A DNA stretch of 64,000 nt from Amphimedon queenslandica (lineage: Eukaryota > Porifera > Demospongiae > Haplosclerida > Niphatidae): assembly GCF_000090795.2 (NCBI RefSeq), contig NW_003546673.1, positions 4,329 to 68,328 on the forward strand, given 5' to 3'. Of the stretch, positions 35,654-50,500 are shown piece after piece; the first letter of the stretch is position 1; each line of letters starts with the position of its first letter. A program made the translations under genes and the position numbers. The notes under the pieces are model-generated. The model was not told the DNA's origin. It did not search any database and saw only the letters and a program-made list of their open reading frames with translations.

Positions 35654-38520
35654 TTAAAAGGCATCAGCATCATCATCAGCACTGTCATCATCATCATCTT
35701 TACTTTTAAAATCTAAATCGGCTTTCTCTATCTGGTGAGTATTGCGAACTGTAAACTTTCTCTCAATACGTACATCCTTGATCGCTTTTCCATTGAGATA
35801 AGCCTTGTCACCTTCCTCCTCTTCCTCCTGCTCTCCCTTCTCTTTCTTTACTTCCTCATATAGCACTGATGGTGGCTCATTTATAGTTGTCTCTTCATCA
35901 TCAATCATTGAATAAATATTAGGAACAGCAACATTGCAGTCTAGGGAATGTATAGAAGGCAGTGACTGATTCCGCTGCTTGAGATTATGATCCAGAGCTC
36001 CCTTCTTTCCAAAGTGACTGCTCTTTGATGATTTGTCATGGCCTCTTGAAGTTGTAGAAAGTGTAGCTTTAGAAGATGATCCTTTCTTGCTGTAGTCACG
36101 ATTATTCTTCCACGGTGTGAGAAGGTTCTTCCAGGCCTCCCGAGTATCATTATTGAGGACAACGAAGAATATGAAGATAAAGAAACCTTGAAATACGTTA
36201 AAGAGCGTAAACATGATTTGGGCACCAAATGCAGCTCTAGGGCTCTTTGAAGTGAAGGTAAGGACAGCAAATATCCAACTGATTCCAAAGAGGGACATGA
36301 TGCCAATGAAAGAGAGCATCAGTTTCAATATCTCTTTGGCTGACATGGTGTCTTTGCTTTGTCTCTTCTTTTTACGGAGGTAATGGAGGACGAGGACTCG
36401 GATTATTAAAATGTAAACAACGACATTGAATATGATGAGTAGGAGAATTGGAACAAAGAAGGCACCAAAGAAAGCTCCTGTATTACTTATGAAGCAACTG
36501 AAAGAGAAGAAAATGAAAATTATGCATAAAACAAAGTAACTCACAATCCTTCAACTTGCGAGGTGTCTTGGTAATATGTAATATAATTATCAGGATCAAT
36601 AGACAATGTAATGATAACTGGCAACAAGGGAACGCCTGAAAAATAATTATATAAAAGTATGAAATAATTTTATCATTCTTCATTCTTACCCCAGCATATT
36701 AAGGAGACAACTAAATGAAAACGCCATGTGATGTTAGAGAACACAATGACTAGCTTTTGGAACATGAGAAGTGCTTCTGCTCCCATCCACATCCAAGAAA
36801 CAAGAGCAAAGTAGTGTATGAATATCCCAACTGTAATGCAGCCAGCTCTATTGGAGATTTTATCAATGCCACTGACAAAGATCAGTAACATCAGGAACAA
36901 GGAAATGCAGAGTTGAACGTGGAACTTTGAAGCATCTCTGACCCTCAGTTTTCTATAAGGAGAAAAAACAAAAATAAAATTAACAAAAATAGCCCTAAAT
37001 TACTTGAATATAAGATATGTAATAGCAGTAAGTGTGAGTCCCACTAGAGAGAAAATGACACCAATAATTGTTAAAGATTCTAATGTTGTACGATAAGCTT
37101 TTGGAGGCTGTGTAGGCTCTTCAGTCCTAGCAGATATATCCTACATACAAATTATATAATAATTGCGCGTATATAAACCAATGGTATTATAGAGAGTTGC
37201 AGTGATTGACTTACCACTAAACAAGCAAAGTTTGTGAGATGATTGCATTCACATCTGACAGTGCTGAAGCTTGAGTCAGTGACAATTGTACGGCAGCCGC
37301 TAGTAGACCAGTTCCCTCTGCCACCTTTGAATATGAAAAATAAAATCTAATTTAAATATTTTAAAGGATTTACCAGCTGCTTTGAAATCCCAAAAAACAC
37401 AAGTTGGGCTAGTTATATTCTGTGAAATAAGAAAGAGATAATAGTAACATTACGTGGTGTGTGCGGATTACCTCTAGTGTTCCAGTTTTTGGATTAGCTA
37501 GTCTGAGACTAATGTTGACTGGTTCAGGTAATTCAGTCCCTTCTGGTATACCAGGAATTGAGAAACCAATAACTTGTGAACCAATTGCAAGGTCTCGAGT
37601 TGAGGTTTGATTAGAGTCTCTTCTTCCAGTACGAATCGGGAACAAGAATGTGTTATTGTATGCTACAAAAATGACGTTAACGTTTTCCTTATTTGGTATC
37701 AGACTGATGATGCTAGCAGGCACTGATATACTGGCAGACTCTTCAGGTAATAAACCATTCTCATTTGCTTTCTCTGATTCAACATTTAGTCCATTATCTA
37801 GCAAAAAAAAATTTAGTAATAATTATATTTATTATTTTTATTCATTTATTACTTTCAGTGCTGACAGTAAACTTGCGCCCAAAATTATTAAAAAAGTCTC
37901 TCATTATCTACAAATTTCATTATAATTTCATAATTTTTAATTTCCTTATAAATTAAAGTTTTATTCCAGCACTTACTCTTTCTCCGCGTAAGAGGATATC
38001 CTCAGATGCTATTGTTATATTACTGAAGTTTGCTTTAGTCACGAGAGCTTCTGCTATAGCCTCAAATGATTGAATGATACTACATAAAAGATCAAAGGAA
38101 TGGTTTGCTCATATTAATGTTCTTAGTTTACTTACATATTAACTGAAGGCTGTATGACAGGTAGGGGCCATTCTTCAACATCATCGAGAATATTAACAGT
38201 GTTGTTTACAATCTGTGAGCAATAGAAAAGTACACATAAGCATTTGTTAAATATAGAAAGCATCTAAATTGCATTCAGAATATAAATATGCTAAAGGACA
38301 ATTATTTTATGATCAGCATAACATGCAATAATGTCTTACCATCTCAATAGTTTCGATGTCAAACTCTTCAAGTGACTCAGTGAAAATGTCTCCAGTCTCT
38401 CGCAATATCTTGAGTACCACTTGAAGGTTGTCTCTGTTCCGATCCGCCGTGTCTTCTGTATTGTTAAGAATGACACTAAGGTTAGTCACAATGGCCTCCA
38501 AATTCTCCACAGTAACATTG
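35654..38520 (-). other. GAIN domain, GPS, 7TM and cytoplasmic tail
   Basis: GAIN A/B spans ~38520-37250. The GPS has its two Cys-Trp motifs ([14 protein letters not shown]) and the cleavage triplet H-L-T in [11 protein letters not shown], so autoproteolysis with a TNFACLV tethered agonist is expected. Helices follow from ITYLIF (~37020) through [17 protein letters not shown] (~36150), ending [12 protein letters not shown], the typical adhesion-GPCR helix 8 region. The tail is Ser/Lys-rich, then acidic. AATAAA (35655-35650) overlaps the stop. Confidence 0.92.
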
Positions 38521-41500
38521 AACTACAGAGAATAGAAGTAGTAATTAACATAATGTGTGTACTTACCTCTGTAATGACATTTTCAAGATTTCTGAATTTC
38601 AGTGTCAGGGCAGTTGCACAATTACTAGTATCAGAAACACTCCAGTTTCCTCTTGATAGACAGTAGCGGGTAGCTCTAGCTCTCCCAGGGCCATAAACAC
38701 AGGGTAGGCTCTTTCTTGTGTTAGACTGAGCTTCTGGCCATTCATATCTACCACGATCAGGAGAGCTGGTGATCTCAGTTTGAGCATCACAAAAACCATC
38801 CTCTACAAATGATAAACAAGAATATTGGTGCTACTATGATGATTAATATTTAATACTTACCACTTGTTGCAGTTGATCTTAGCACAGTATATTGTCGTGA
38901 TACTAGTGCACTGGTGATATTATTAGTGAGCATTTGTAGTGTAGCAGCAGTAGGAGGAGACTCCATTGTACCAGTAATAACACACTCTATCCTACTATTG
39001 CTAGAATCAGACTCACTATGAAATGAAATAAAAAAGTTAAAGGTAAATTCTTTATATAGGTTCACTTACTCTTCTACTTGACCACATGACGCTTTGGCTG
39101 GTACAGCAAGCTCAATCTACAGTGGAGAAATATTAGTTCATACGTACATGAGCAGTAACTGTCTTACAATAATTCTTATATTATCCAGTACTGCAGATGA
39201 ATTTCCCGATGGTATGACTGATGTAAAGTTTGACGAAAACCGAATGTATACTTTAAAAGGATCGGATAAATTTTGTACTACAGAAATACAATAATGATAT
39301 GATAATTTTTAAAATCATCATTTGTCATACATTCTCTGCATGGAGTAAAGTCAATGTCACCCCATCCATCACCATTAGTGATACAGTGTCTAATGATTGA
39401 TTTGCTTTCATTGTTTGGACATGGTTTAGTGTGGCTGGTACCACCATAAGACTCTGACCACATGTAGTTGCCATATTTGGAATGAACAGACTCTTCGTAG
39501 TTACAAAATCCAGTTACTAAAAAAACAAAAAATAGAGAAAAGATTTGATTTTGTACTAACCTGATACTAATGTTGAGTTTTCAATGTCAAAATTTTTAGT
39601 GACGGATTGTCCTAATTCAAGAGATGCATTCCCAGGTGGGTATTCTCTTATGGAGCAGTCAATACGACTATAATTGGCCAAATTTTGATCTTCGGGGCGT
39701 CTAAAAATTAATTTATATGATCCAATATCTCAATTAAAGCTAGTTTGACTTACAGTGCAACAAATTTACAATTGACTCTATGGAGTTTGTTTGATGTTGT
39801 TATATTATCCAGTATCTGTAAAAATGATAATAATGATGACAATGATGATAATGATATTGGACTAACAATATCCTCAATCACAGCTAGTTTGTACTGTTCT
39901 TCAGTGATGGATCCAAAGTTAGTGATATTTGTTAGATTTCCTCTGATAAAGACTGAAGAATATGGTCCGTTAGGTGCTGTAACAAGAAAAATAAAAATAA
40001 ATAACAGTTATTAAACATATACTCGGTTACCATTGATGTTAATTGTGACTGAAATAGAGCGACTGCCATGTGAATTACTACCCTCACAAACATAAGTTCC
40101 TTCAATGCTTCTACTAGGTGAAATGGAGTGTCCAAGTGCCCTGTTATAGTAACTAGTGAGTGTACTGAAGGGAGAAAAAATATCAACTCTAAGTTGCTTA
40201 AAGTCAGAGATTGTGACGCCTTCTGAAAATGAGGACCCATTGATTAAGGAACTTTCATGAGGAACCACTGCAGAGAAGGAGAAATGGTGATAATAGTTTG
40301 ATAATTATAGTCTAGTAGACTCACCATCTCCTTTCGGGTCATACCAAGTAATTATATCACCAGGAATACGAAGAGCATTTTGTGTCTGACAAATTATGTC
40401 CACACTTTCACCTTCTTGAAAAGTCACATTATAATCAACAGAATGACGCTGTCCAAGTATACTGACATATGGTCTCGCTGTACATAAGAAATAATGATTT
40501 AAAATGAATGCAATATGCATTCATATTGACTCACTATCTCTGCATAATGTGTAATTAGGACTAGACCACTCCCCACCAGGCTGACAGTACCTATGGACAG
40601 GAGCATCAATATCATCACGATCCCAATATAAATAATGTCCATATTGACATGAAGTTGTTGTGCTTGAGCCTCCACCAGTTTTAGGCCATCCATTACTGCC
40701 ATATAAGGAGCTATTGGTGATATTAGGCTCACAGAAACCACCAACTAAAAAATATAACAAATAAATAACTGATAAAATTATAATAAAAATATGTCATACT
40801 TCCATAAACAATAGAGGATTGGACAATATTTAACTGTTCTGCATCACTCAACAGGCCACTGAACACAGTACTGGTAATACTTCTACTGAGGTCTGTTGTT
40901 GAGTAGCTAGTGATGTTGCACATTACTGGCTGGTTTGATGAGCTGCTTTCTTCACGTGTAGGGCGTAGAGGCCCGTTATCAGAGCCATCATCAGACTGCA
41001 TGACAGTACAGTTAACAATGTGAGTACCATTAGTCTCACGAAGGAGACTGAGAATCTAGAGAAAGAGGGAGAGAAGAGAAGAAAAGAGAAGGTAGTAAAT
41101 TTAAAATCATTCACAATCATTGACTTACAAATCTCTCATGAGTACTTAAACGAAAACTTGTAGCTCTTTTCTTACGTCCTGCAAATTGGCCAGGTGGGGG
41201 TCGAGAAGGAGGAGGTTCAAGTGAGGGGATTTCAATATTAATTTGGTAAATGTATTCAAAAATAACACTTCTCCCAGGGATATCGTTAGGAACAGTTTGA
41301 TCTGTAAAAGATAACAAATTTGATTATAGTTTGATTATAAAAAACTTTTTTAATAATTATGGTTCTTTTCTCCTTCTCCCTATCTTTACACTGTGCTTAC
41401 TGAAGCATGCTGGGGCAATACCAGACCATGTGCTGTTTTCAAGGCACCTTCTTACTGGAATACCACCGAGAGAGAAGTTTGCTTGACAAGCATAAAAGGC

Positions 41501-44500
41501 AATCCCTCCTAATGTTGATCTTTCAATACCCACTTTTCCTCCTTCGGGATTAGGCAACAGACCACAATCAACCACTGCATAGTTAAAAAGCAATTAAAAT
41601 ATGACAAATTCATTGTGTTTTCACTTACATTCACAACCGATGCTTTCACCGTTCCACGTAGCATTATCTTGACAATAGCGAGTGTTGTTAGTTGCGTTTA
41701 GCCTGAAACCTCTGAAGCAGCTGTAATAAGCAATGGACCCACGAATACTAACGGATCCATTACCAGGCCGGGGGAGTTGTGGACACACACGAACTATACA
41801 CAACAAAAAATTAATTAATAGCTGATAATCAAAATTATCATCAATGATTCTCTTACTTCCACTGCAGCGGACGCCAGCTATAGCTGTAGTAGCAGAACAC
41901 TCCAATAGTCTTTCAAAGTCTGTGAACTTAAAGCAATCAAGAAGAGAGTCTTCCCTCCCTCTACATCTAAAGTCAGAGTAGATGAATGCTGGAGTGTAAT
42001 TGGTATTGAAGTAATTGTTGAATAATGCCTTGGACCCTGATGTTGAAAGTTATAAGTGTTGAATTCATTTCATATGTTAATGATAATCTTACTGCAGCTG
42101 CTGCTTTCTTCATTGTCATAGTCGTCAATTTCTCTTTTGTTCCTATCATCTTCATAATCATCATAATAATCATAATCATCATAGCAATCTGTAAACAAAA
42201 TGAAAGCAAATCTCATTGTGAATTCCTAATTATACTCTCTCCTTTACCTCCTATGTCATAATTGAGTTGTCTACAGACAATACTTGCATAGAAACTGGTC
42301 CAAGACCTACCACTGCAGACTGAGGTCCAGGTGTTATTGGAGCAGATCTGAACATTTCCTTCATAGTCAGTGTCTCCTCCAACCAACCTTACATCACCAT
42401 ATGTACAATTATCATACGCAGAATCAGCTATTGAAATATAAGTCAAACAATAAAGAGTAATGATAGACTTACGAATACAAAACACAGATGCGTCATCAAA
42501 ACGGCCACAAGTTTGTCCTACGTCATTAGTAGTGGTAAAATTACAGTCCCATATTGAGGTCTCTGATCCATTGCAATGGAGATTGAACAAACCAACAGGC
42601 CATTCATAATCAAAGACAGTAGTTGCTGCCAATACACCTAACAAATAATTATAATTAATGCAATTAGAATTTCATTTAAACTAATATTTTTCTAGCTATT
42701 AGTAAACATATGTAGGTGTATTGGATATACATACCGTGTTTGGAGTGTCCTAGTTGATGACAGACCACACTAGCTTCCTTTGAGGTCCAGCCATGATGAC
42801 ACACAGTGTACCAGCTCATGTTAACACAGACCTCCACTCTGCCTCTTAATCCTGAAATATCATCACCTAGTCTGATATTGCCATTAGTGCAGGGACCTAT
42901 TAATGAAGGAATAAATAAATAAAAAGAGAATAGAAAAATTGAATGGAAAAATTCAATGAATCCTTACGTTCACATACAACTCCGGCGTCATTAGCATTGG
43001 AGCAGTTATGAGTCCTGCATGGCTGCTGGTGACACTCCAACAGGTTGTCCTCTGTCCCAATGCAGTAAAGATTAGAGAGGAATATAGGACTGGACCCTGG
43101 ACCAAAAGACTTCACTCTAGCACCTACAAGTACATACAAAGCATCAGTCTAATGATAATATACTATTAATATACTGACCTAGTGGTAGGTATCCTAATTG
43201 CCTGCATACAATGTCAGCCTCTTTATCATCCCATTCATTAGAGCATATGCTGCCCCATGCTTCATTGATGCATATTTCAACTCTTCCTTCATGAGGACCA
43301 CTCCCATTAACCAGTCTTACCTCTCCATTAGTACAATTAGCTCTCACTACCGAGCTCATTTCTATAGAATGTAAAAAAATGAATAAAATTAAAGGCTATT
43401 TTTTATTATGTTCGTTAATACCTTGACAGTTAACTCCAGCATCTTCATGAGACCTACATGAGTGCAGTAATGGTTCCTGACTGTGTGAACAGTTTAAAAG
43501 GTTATCTTCAGTTCCGTTACAGTGTATATCAGTTATTCCAAAGGTGAGTTGTCCCTCAGTGAAACAGTTATATGTAGGCACAGCACCTATATATAATACC
43601 ATTGTAATTATAAATTATTATTATTATTAATTTTAATCATAATAGAAATAACTTTGTAACTCAATGGTTGCTAATATATTGCAATCAGCTCAAAACTGAT
43701 ACCAAACATAAGAACATGTATAAGTATCAGAAAATAGAAAATTCTCTCCTAGTCATATTGGACAGAAAGATCTGTGTGTACTATATAGTACAGGGATATG
43801 TACCATAGTACAGGGAGTTTTGCCTGATTTTGAAGGAACTTGAAAAATTTGTAAAAAAATTCAAATTTGATTGGAATTTGCTCAAACTTGAAATACAACA
43901 TAAGTGCATGTATATGCATCAGAAAAAAATATAAAAATAAAGAATTCTCATCAAGTGATTTTTAGTGAAATTTGGTCAAAGACCCTGTACTGTAGTACAG
44001 GGACTTTTACCAAATTTTAGAGGAACTTTAAAAATTTGTAAAAAATTCAAATTTGATTGGAATTTGCTCAAACTTGAAATGCAATATAAGTACATGTATA
44101 TGCATCAGAAAAAAATATTAAAATGAAGAATTCTCACCAAATAATTTTTGGCAAAATCTGGTCAATGACTTTACTATAGTACAGGGATTTTGGACTGATT
44201 TTGGAGCAATTTTATAAATCCAATTTGATTATAGAATAGGTATGCATTATGATTTAGAAAAGTAATAACATTTTGCTTAGTAAAAATTTTTTAAAATAAA
44301 TATTACTTGGTAAAACATTATTGCTAGGATGAAATTTACATTAATTATCATCACATACCATATGGAGAATATCCCAGTTGCCTACAGACAACTCTTGCAT
44401 CCATTAGGTCCCAGTTCATGTGACACACTGTAGTCCATACTTGAGCAATGCAGAGCTCCACTCGTCCAATGGAACTAGCACTGGACCCATTGAGTCTTAC

Positions 44501-47500
44501 CTCACCATCAGCACATGATTCTAAAACAATAACAAACAATGTAATAATAAGAATCAAATTAAAGCACCATTTCCAAGGCTGCAGTAATTGAAGGCGTTAC
44601 TAATAAGAATTAATACAATTACCTTGACATCTAACATTGGCTATTGAGAGGTGACCACACCTCAGTGCACTGAATGTGTCGTTGGTACAGAAAAGGAGAG
44701 AGCTCTCATCTCCTCCACAGGAGACTTGAGATGTTATTGAAGGACCTAATCCTTCACCAAAGTAGCCTCGAAAAGCTGAAGTTGATGATCCTATAAAAAT
44801 ATTTAATTTAATCCTTTTTTCTAAAAATCCACACCTTGATATCCTAATTGGTTGCAGACCACATTGGCACTGTTAGATCTCCAGAAAGTCCCGCATATTG
44901 AGCCCCACATCTTATTATAGCAAACCTCAACACGGCCCTCCAACTCATTAGCCCCACCCATCAGCCTCACATCACCATTACCACACGAACTATCAATCGT
45001 AGCATTATTATCTATTAAGAATCGTACAAAATATTCACAAGTATCACATTTCGTTATTATACTAACATTGACAAATGACGTTAGCGTGAAAGGGACACTT
45101 TCCATCCGACTGATTATAAAAGGGACAGTCCCATATACTGCTCTCATATCCGGTACAGTTCAATTCATAAATATAAAAGGAGTTACTGGAAGAATACCTG
45201 TTACCAGAGACAGTTTGGGCACCTATGCACACAATAATACATACAATGTGTAAAAATAATCCTATTTGTTGCTAGTATTACCATAAGGTGAGAATCCCAA
45301 CTGTTTACAGACTACACTGGCATCAGTGTATTCAAAGTCATCCTGACAGATTGATCTCCACTCTCCATCAACACACACCTCAACCCTGCCAGCATTATCC
45401 TGTCCTGTTACACCTTGAAGCCTAATATCTTCATTTTTGCATCTCTCTAAAGTAAAAGAAAAAAATAATAAAAAGTCCATCAACTAGATCTGTAATAATT
45501 ATTATACCTTCACATTTAAGATGGAGGTACACATTATTTTGTGGAGGACAAAGTGTTGACACTATGCGGCAGTTGTTCAAGTTGTCCTCAGTTTGAGAGC
45601 ATGAGAATTGTTTGTGAAAATAAGGAACAACTGGGAGTTTGAAGAATGGATCCAAAGAAGACCTTGCATCTTTATTAAAATATAATTTCATAACAATAAT
45701 CAGATATGTAAGAAATTTTACTTTGTCCCAAGTGTCCAAGTTGTTTACAGATAGCATTATAGCTGTAAGTGCTTTGGAAGGTAGGACATAGCCCAAACCA
45801 CATGCTATTGTGACATATTTCAGCTCTTCCTTCCAATGGGTTTGAACCACCAAGTAACCTAATCTGACCATCAGTGCAATTAGCATACTGTGCCTCTTCA
45901 TCTGGGGATCATAAGAGAAAGAAATAATAATAATTATTATATATATTATTTATCTTAATACTGACTCTTAATGCATGATACAGCAGCATCATTGTTCCCA
46001 TTGCAAGTGTACTCTGATAATAAACCATTCCTGGGACAGTCCCCTATAGACTCCTCGTCTCCAGTACAATTGAGATCAACTATATGGAATGGGAAGATTC
46101 CCTCAGGAAAATAACCAACCAATGGAACAGCACCTGCAAACATCATTAATAAGTATTTATAAGCATAGATTATATCAATCCTCACCTAATGGAGAGTATC
46201 CCATTTGCCTGCAGAACACGCTTGCATCAGAATTATCAAAGAAATCGCTACAAATTGTACCCCAAGAGCCATTCACACACAACTCAATACGACCAACTGT
46301 GTACTGTGGAAAAAGTTGATTGGATCTCTGTACAATGCGCATTTCTCCATTTGTACAATCTAAATATTTATAGCAACAAGTTAAAAACAAAATATTTATT
46401 ATTCTTACGATGACAACGGACTCCAATGATGGATTTAGAACCACATCTTGAGGAGCCAATCTGTCCAGTAAAAGTACAGTCACTTAAATACTTATCAGTA
46501 CTCTGACAGGCAACAGAAGAGTATAGAATAGGCACATTACTGTATCTTCCAAAAGTAGCCACAGCACCTTAAATGAGATAATAAAAAAGATTATGAAACA
46601 AAAAGAGAAGGAAAAAGTTACCTTCTGTCTGAAATCCTAGCTGATTACACACAGCCTGATTTATCGCATTTGAATACCGGTAATAGCAAAGAACTCCCCA
46701 GGCGCCATTATGACAGATTTGCACAGTTCCTTCGTTAGGTGAGGGTCCATTAACTAACTGGATCTCATTATCAGTACAATTTGAATATTCAACACTTAAA
46801 TCTATTAATCTTATGATAATAATGTGATTTTATAATTTTATAATACCTTGACATATAACAGCTGCATCATCGGAAGTTCCACATGTTAATCCAGCAACTG
46901 GTTTTGTGCTATAAGTACAGTTTAATAATGACTCCTCATCTCCAGTACAAGAAACATTATAAATATTGTGAGGCAGTATACTCTCTGATCTAGTCATAGC
47001 TATTGCACCTATTAGTAGCAATATAGTGATTCAATGCATTAGCTGTAAGTGTGTGTGGATATACCATAAGGAGAATATCCAAGCTGATTGCAGACTACAC
47101 TAGCACTATTGCTATCAAATCCATTAGTGCACACAGTCCCCCATGTACCATTCAAACACACTTCAACTCTTCCAAAGTTATCGTATCTATGATCAGCTCT
47201 CAACCTTATATCTCCATTGCTGCAATGAGCTACAATGGATTATAAATATAACTATTATAATGAAACTATCATTCTACCTTCACAATGGACTCCTGCATGA
47301 TAAGTGAATAAGGAACAAGCTGGAGATACAGAAAATGAGCAGTTTGACAGCGAGGGCTCATTTCCCCGGCAGCCATATGCCGTGGTGAAATTAACTGTCA
47401 GTATATCTCCTTTCCCAAATTCAGTTGTAAAATAAGCACCAACTGTTGGCAAGCCAAGTTGCCTACAGACCACTAGAGCGTCTGGTGTAGTCCATGATAA

Positions 47501-50500
47501 AGGACATATCTCTCCCCAGTGATTGTTGAAACAAATTTGGACTCTTCCCTCCTCTGGTGTGTTACCACCGACAAGTCTGACACTACCAGCAGTACAATTA
47601 GTTTCTGGTAGAACTATGTGTGTGCATGAAGATATTATAATGCAAGGATTGTGTATGTATACCTGCACATCTGATTCTAGCATCATTGAAAAAGCCAGTA
47701 CAACCAGCTTGAGTAGTGTAATTCAGTAAGCAATTGGTGAAACTCCCTTCGGAGCCAGTGCAGTTGATGTCACCAATGTGAACTGGTTTATAATCATTAT
47801 AGTATCTACTACTAATGATGATAGCACCTGCATGTATATCAAATAGTATACAATAGTTAGGTTTGTGTATATACCTGTAGGAGAGTATCCTAATTGCCTG
47901 CAGATTACATTTGCAGCAGTAGTGTTCCATGAGCGATCACAAATAGTACCCCACGTCCTATTAACGCACACTTCAACAACACCTTCGTTTGGCATTCGTG
48001 AATTATCAGGGATTATCCTTACATCGCCACTATTACAGAATGCTGCAATGTACACACACACATGCAATGATTTAAAATGGTAGCATAAAAATGAGCTTAC
48101 GTTGACATTGAATTCCAGCATCATTATAATGTTCTCTTCCAATGGTATTTAGTGATACAGAACAGTCAAATACAGACTGCTGTGGTCCACTGCAAGCTAT
48201 AGAGCTAAACAAGACAGGGCCGGTACCACGACCATGAAATGCATTACGAGTTGGCAAAGCACCTAGGATGAATAATAAAATAATTATAAATATATTTACT
48301 AACTAAAAATGTACCTATTGCCGTGTAGCCCAAAACGTTGCAGACAGTTTGAGCAGAGTTTATATTCCAGCTATTTGGATAGACCGTGCCCCATGCACGA
48401 TTAAGACAGATCTGTACCGTTCCTTCGTACTCTGTGTCTCCTCCTACTAGCATCACTTCTCCATCAGTGCAGTTTGAATATTCACCAGCTGGAACTAATG
48501 AGAAAAAGAAATGTTTATAAGAGTACTCAATATAATTATTGTAAATACCAGGGCATATAACTGTAGCATAGTTAAATCTAGAGCAAACTGGAGCATTGCT
48601 GTCCACTATGCAATCAGTGAAGCTGGCTTCATCCCCAGTGCAGTTGAGTCCAGATAATATAGAGATATAATTAGCATCTCCATTTTGAGAGGAAGGCAAT
48701 GCTATAGCACCTTTATGATGAGCAAAATAATATAATTAAATTAAAAAGGCAAAGCAGGCTACCATAAGGAGAGAATCCTAATTGTTTACATAATACACTG
48801 GCATCAGCATGATTCCAATACTCATTCCTGCATATGGAGCCCCATACTCCTCCAATGCAGACTAGTACTTGGCCATAGTAATAATTATCAGGATAAGCCA
48901 AGCGTACAGAGCCATTAACACAAGGTGCTATAATTGAAAAGAGAAGAGATCATTGTACATCAATTTACTTTAAATGACTGTTACAAACACAGAGCATGTT
49001 ATTTGTAAAATCTGAAGGAATGAATCATAATGAATTTCATATTTAAAACAGCTGTTGTGCAACTCAAACTTTCCAGCAAGAGTGTATAAGGACATGAAAC
49101 ATGTAGTGAAATCTTTATTGTCTATTGCCATACCTGAGCAGGTAATGTTGACAGCATCAACAACACAAGGAGTTGAATGACTGATTAAAGATCTAACAGG
49201 ACAGTCAGAAAACCTTTCCTCAGACCCACGACATTCTCGATGCTGTACTGTAATTGGAAACTGGAAGTTTGTCAATCTATGAATTGTACGCGTATTATCT
49301 AAAATAATAAAAAATGTTTCTCAATTTTGGAAGATTCTATTAATTTTCCACTCACAGTATTGAGTATATCCAAGCTCTTTACATACAACGTTAGTGCTGG
49401 CTGTATAATATCTGCTGTAACAAACACTATTCCATGAATTGCTGGAGCACACATGAAGAGTTCCTTCATTTGGTGCAGCTCCTCCATACAATCTTATATC
49501 ACCATCAGAGCAGTTGACTGGTGCCTCTATCCCCTCTACAAGTTTTAGAGATATTTAGTTTACATTAAATATTATGTTAGCTTACCTTTCTGACAGTATA
49601 CTGTGACCGGTTGAAAGCAGCTTCTAACATTTGAAAGGACTCTCTGACAATCCAAGACATTCTTTTCGCTTCCATTGCAAATGACATCATAAACAAAATA
49701 AAAGTAAAACCCATTATTAATGTAACTGGTACTGTATGTAGCTCCTAAAATAGCAAAAAAATAATATCCTTGTTAATCAGTGTCATTAATATTACCATAT
49801 TGAGAGAATCCAAGGCTAGAGCAGAGTACGCTGCTCAAGTTAGCATCACGACGAGTTAGACCAGAAGCACAAATAAGACTCCAAGTTCCATTAATACAGA
49901 CACGGACGTGACCATAAGAACTGCTGGTATCATACTCCATATCACCATCAGTGCAACGAGCTTTAATTATTAATAATAGTGAATATCATTTTAAATAGCA
50001 AGTACTACCTCACCTTTACAAATCACTCTAGCTTCGTTGGACCTATAGCAAAAAGGACCAGGCAGGGTTTTTTGTGCACAGCTAGTAAGATTGCCAGTAT
50101 GAGAACGTGTACATCTACCAGATAGAGTGAACACTGGCAAACGACTGGAACCAAACTGAGCGGATGATGCCCTAACAGCAAATCCTGAAAATAAAAAAAC
50201 AAGTAATAATAATAATAATAATACTTTTAATTTTTCATTACTTTGATAGCCAAGCTGATTGCAAACCACAAGTAGTTCATTGTAACCAAAACCAGAGTAG
50301 CAAACTGAGCCCCAGAGACCATTATAACACATCTCAATCCTTCCTTCATATTGTGTACTGCCACCTCTCAGTCTTAAATCACCAGTAGAACAGTCTGATG
50401 GCTGAGCAGTAGACACTAAAGGAATAGTCCCATTAATACAATGCTAGGGGTTTAAGTCTATGGGCTTACATTCACAAACTATAGCTGCATCATTGGTTGT

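Noticed and set aside
49991-50416. Single exon covering both halves of SRCR domain 8
   Set aside because: The middle (a run of Leu codons ending TTTTCAG) is a ~56 bp intron that happens to lack a stop; splicing restores the SRCR pattern. Similar read-through occurs near 48.5, 45.7 and 42.45 kb.
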